Positions 5,370-5,773 of a DNA stretch of 5,773 bases are shown here, in pieces (positions within the stretch are counted from its first letter, which is position 1; every line of letters begins with the position of its first letter). The DNA lies in NCBI GenBank assembly GCA_018500005.2, contig JAHBAP020000347.1, positions 1-5,773 of the forward strand. Reading direction: 5' to 3'. This DNA comes from Mycobacterium sp. GTDB lineage: Bacteria > Actinomycetota > Actinomycetes > Mycobacteriales > Mycobacteriaceae. Both the position numbers and the translations under genes were made by a program. The notes under the pieces are model-generated. The model did not search any database. It was not told the origin of the DNA and saw only the letters and a program-made list of their open reading frames with translations.

Positions 5370-5568
5370 CCCGACAAACCCCGTTCTTATCGCTGTTCAG
5401 CCGACATTTCACTAAATCTGAACTTCCAGGGTAGAGCGAGCACGCCGTCTTTGCTGCCACCCTGTCAGCGAAGAACCCAGCCCGAGGCCGTAGCCCCCTA
5501 GCGAGCAAGAGCCTCCTGAAGCCCAAGCGCTGGTCATAAGAAGTCGACAGCCGACCGATACTTCAGCC
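5370..5568. other. Divergent intergenic region
   Basis: A 199-base gap between the EspB-like gene and the right-edge gene, so it should hold both promoters. It contains an inverted repeat GTTCAG (5395-5400) / CTGAAC (5418-5423) with a 17-base spacer on the EspB side, and two copies of AGCGAGCA in the middle. No convincing -35/-10 pair, RNA gene or further coding sequence is seen. Confidence 0.4.
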
Positions 5569-5773
5569 ATGACGGGAGTCCACTCGGGTCGACTGGCTGC
5601 TCTGCCCAGCGGCCGAGCCGCAACACCGGCAGCGACGCAGGACGTATGGATGTGGTGGTGGGAATACGCACGGGCCACCGCCCGGCGCATCACCCAGGGC
5701 ATCGCACCAGCCCCCGTTGATGTGTGGGGGCCGGTCCTGGAACCGAACGAGGTGGCCGTGATGCCCGCCGAGG
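5569..5773 (+). CDS. Unrecognised protein, N-terminal part, cut by window edge
   Basis: A plus-strand frame opens after a stop at 5491-5493 and stays open to the edge; 68 residues are visible from the first ATG. The first 25 are Ala/Gly/Ser-rich. Then come DVWMWWWEYARATARRITQG (residues 25-44), a Trp-rich basic helix, and VWGPVLEPNEVAVMPAE (52-68). The PVLEPxE pattern recalls the start of some mycobacterial hypothetical proteins in which a lead-in like GPVLEPGE precedes a small conserved domain; this is from memory and weak. GC at third codon positions rises after about residue 20, and the ATG at 5650 (within the Trp cluster) is an alternative start. No clear ribosome-binding site precedes 5569. 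It diverges from the EspB-like gene. Confidence 0.5.
   Translation, partial: MTGVHSGRLAALPSGRAATPAATQDVWMWWWEYARATARRITQGIAPAPVDVWGPVLEPNEVAVMPAE

Noticed and set aside
5412..5702. Minus-strand 96-codon frame at the right edge
   Set aside because: It overlaps the plus-strand frame, which has more protein-like content and rising GC3.
1..5773. CRISPR arrays, insertion sequences, rRNA genes
   Set aside because: No regularly spaced direct repeats, transposase motifs, terminal inverted repeats or rRNA segments were seen.

Overview
The window is high-GC actinobacterial DNA, most likely from a Mycobacterium or close relative. The strongest reasons are an EspB-like type VII (ESX) secretion substrate with a YxxxD signal and a WhiB-family iron-sulfur regulator. 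A long open frame at the left edge reads like an actinobacterial plasmid replication initiator. The window is therefore best read as part of a mycobacterial plasmid or plasmid-derived accessory island. No database search was possible; names rest on motif recognition.

Layout. Bases 1-1321 (minus) hold the Rep-like gene, cut by the left edge. Bases 1322-1553 are its leader, with a run of hairpins and a plausible plus-strand promoter facing into it (1277-1305); together they look like a countertranscribed RNA gene of the kind that limits plasmid copy number. Bases 1554-2000 (minus) encode a WhiB-like protein. Bases 2001-2281 are a divergent control region with nine TTACCG/CGGTAA half-sites, including two perfect CGGTAAGTTACCG palindromes. 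Bases 2282-2872 (plus) encode an XRE-type helix-turn-helix protein. Bases 2928-3929 (plus) encode an unrecognised protein with a RusA-like region and a C-terminal CCCH zinc finger. Bases 3930-4016 separate convergent genes. Bases 4017-5369 (minus) encode the EspB-like protein, whose C-terminus carries three copies of a proline/glycine/aromatic repeat. Bases 5370-5568 are a divergent intergenic stretch. A plus-strand gene starts near 5569 and runs off the right edge.

How it may work together (inference). The left half looks like a replication-control module: Rep, a probable antisense RNA over the Rep ribosome-binding site, and a WhiB/XRE pair sharing an operator-rich promoter region. The XRE protein is the simplest candidate to bind the TTACCG sites and repress itself and the whiB-like gene. 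The zinc-finger/RusA-like protein next to it suggests nucleic-acid metabolism. The right half carries cargo linked to the cell envelope or secretion.
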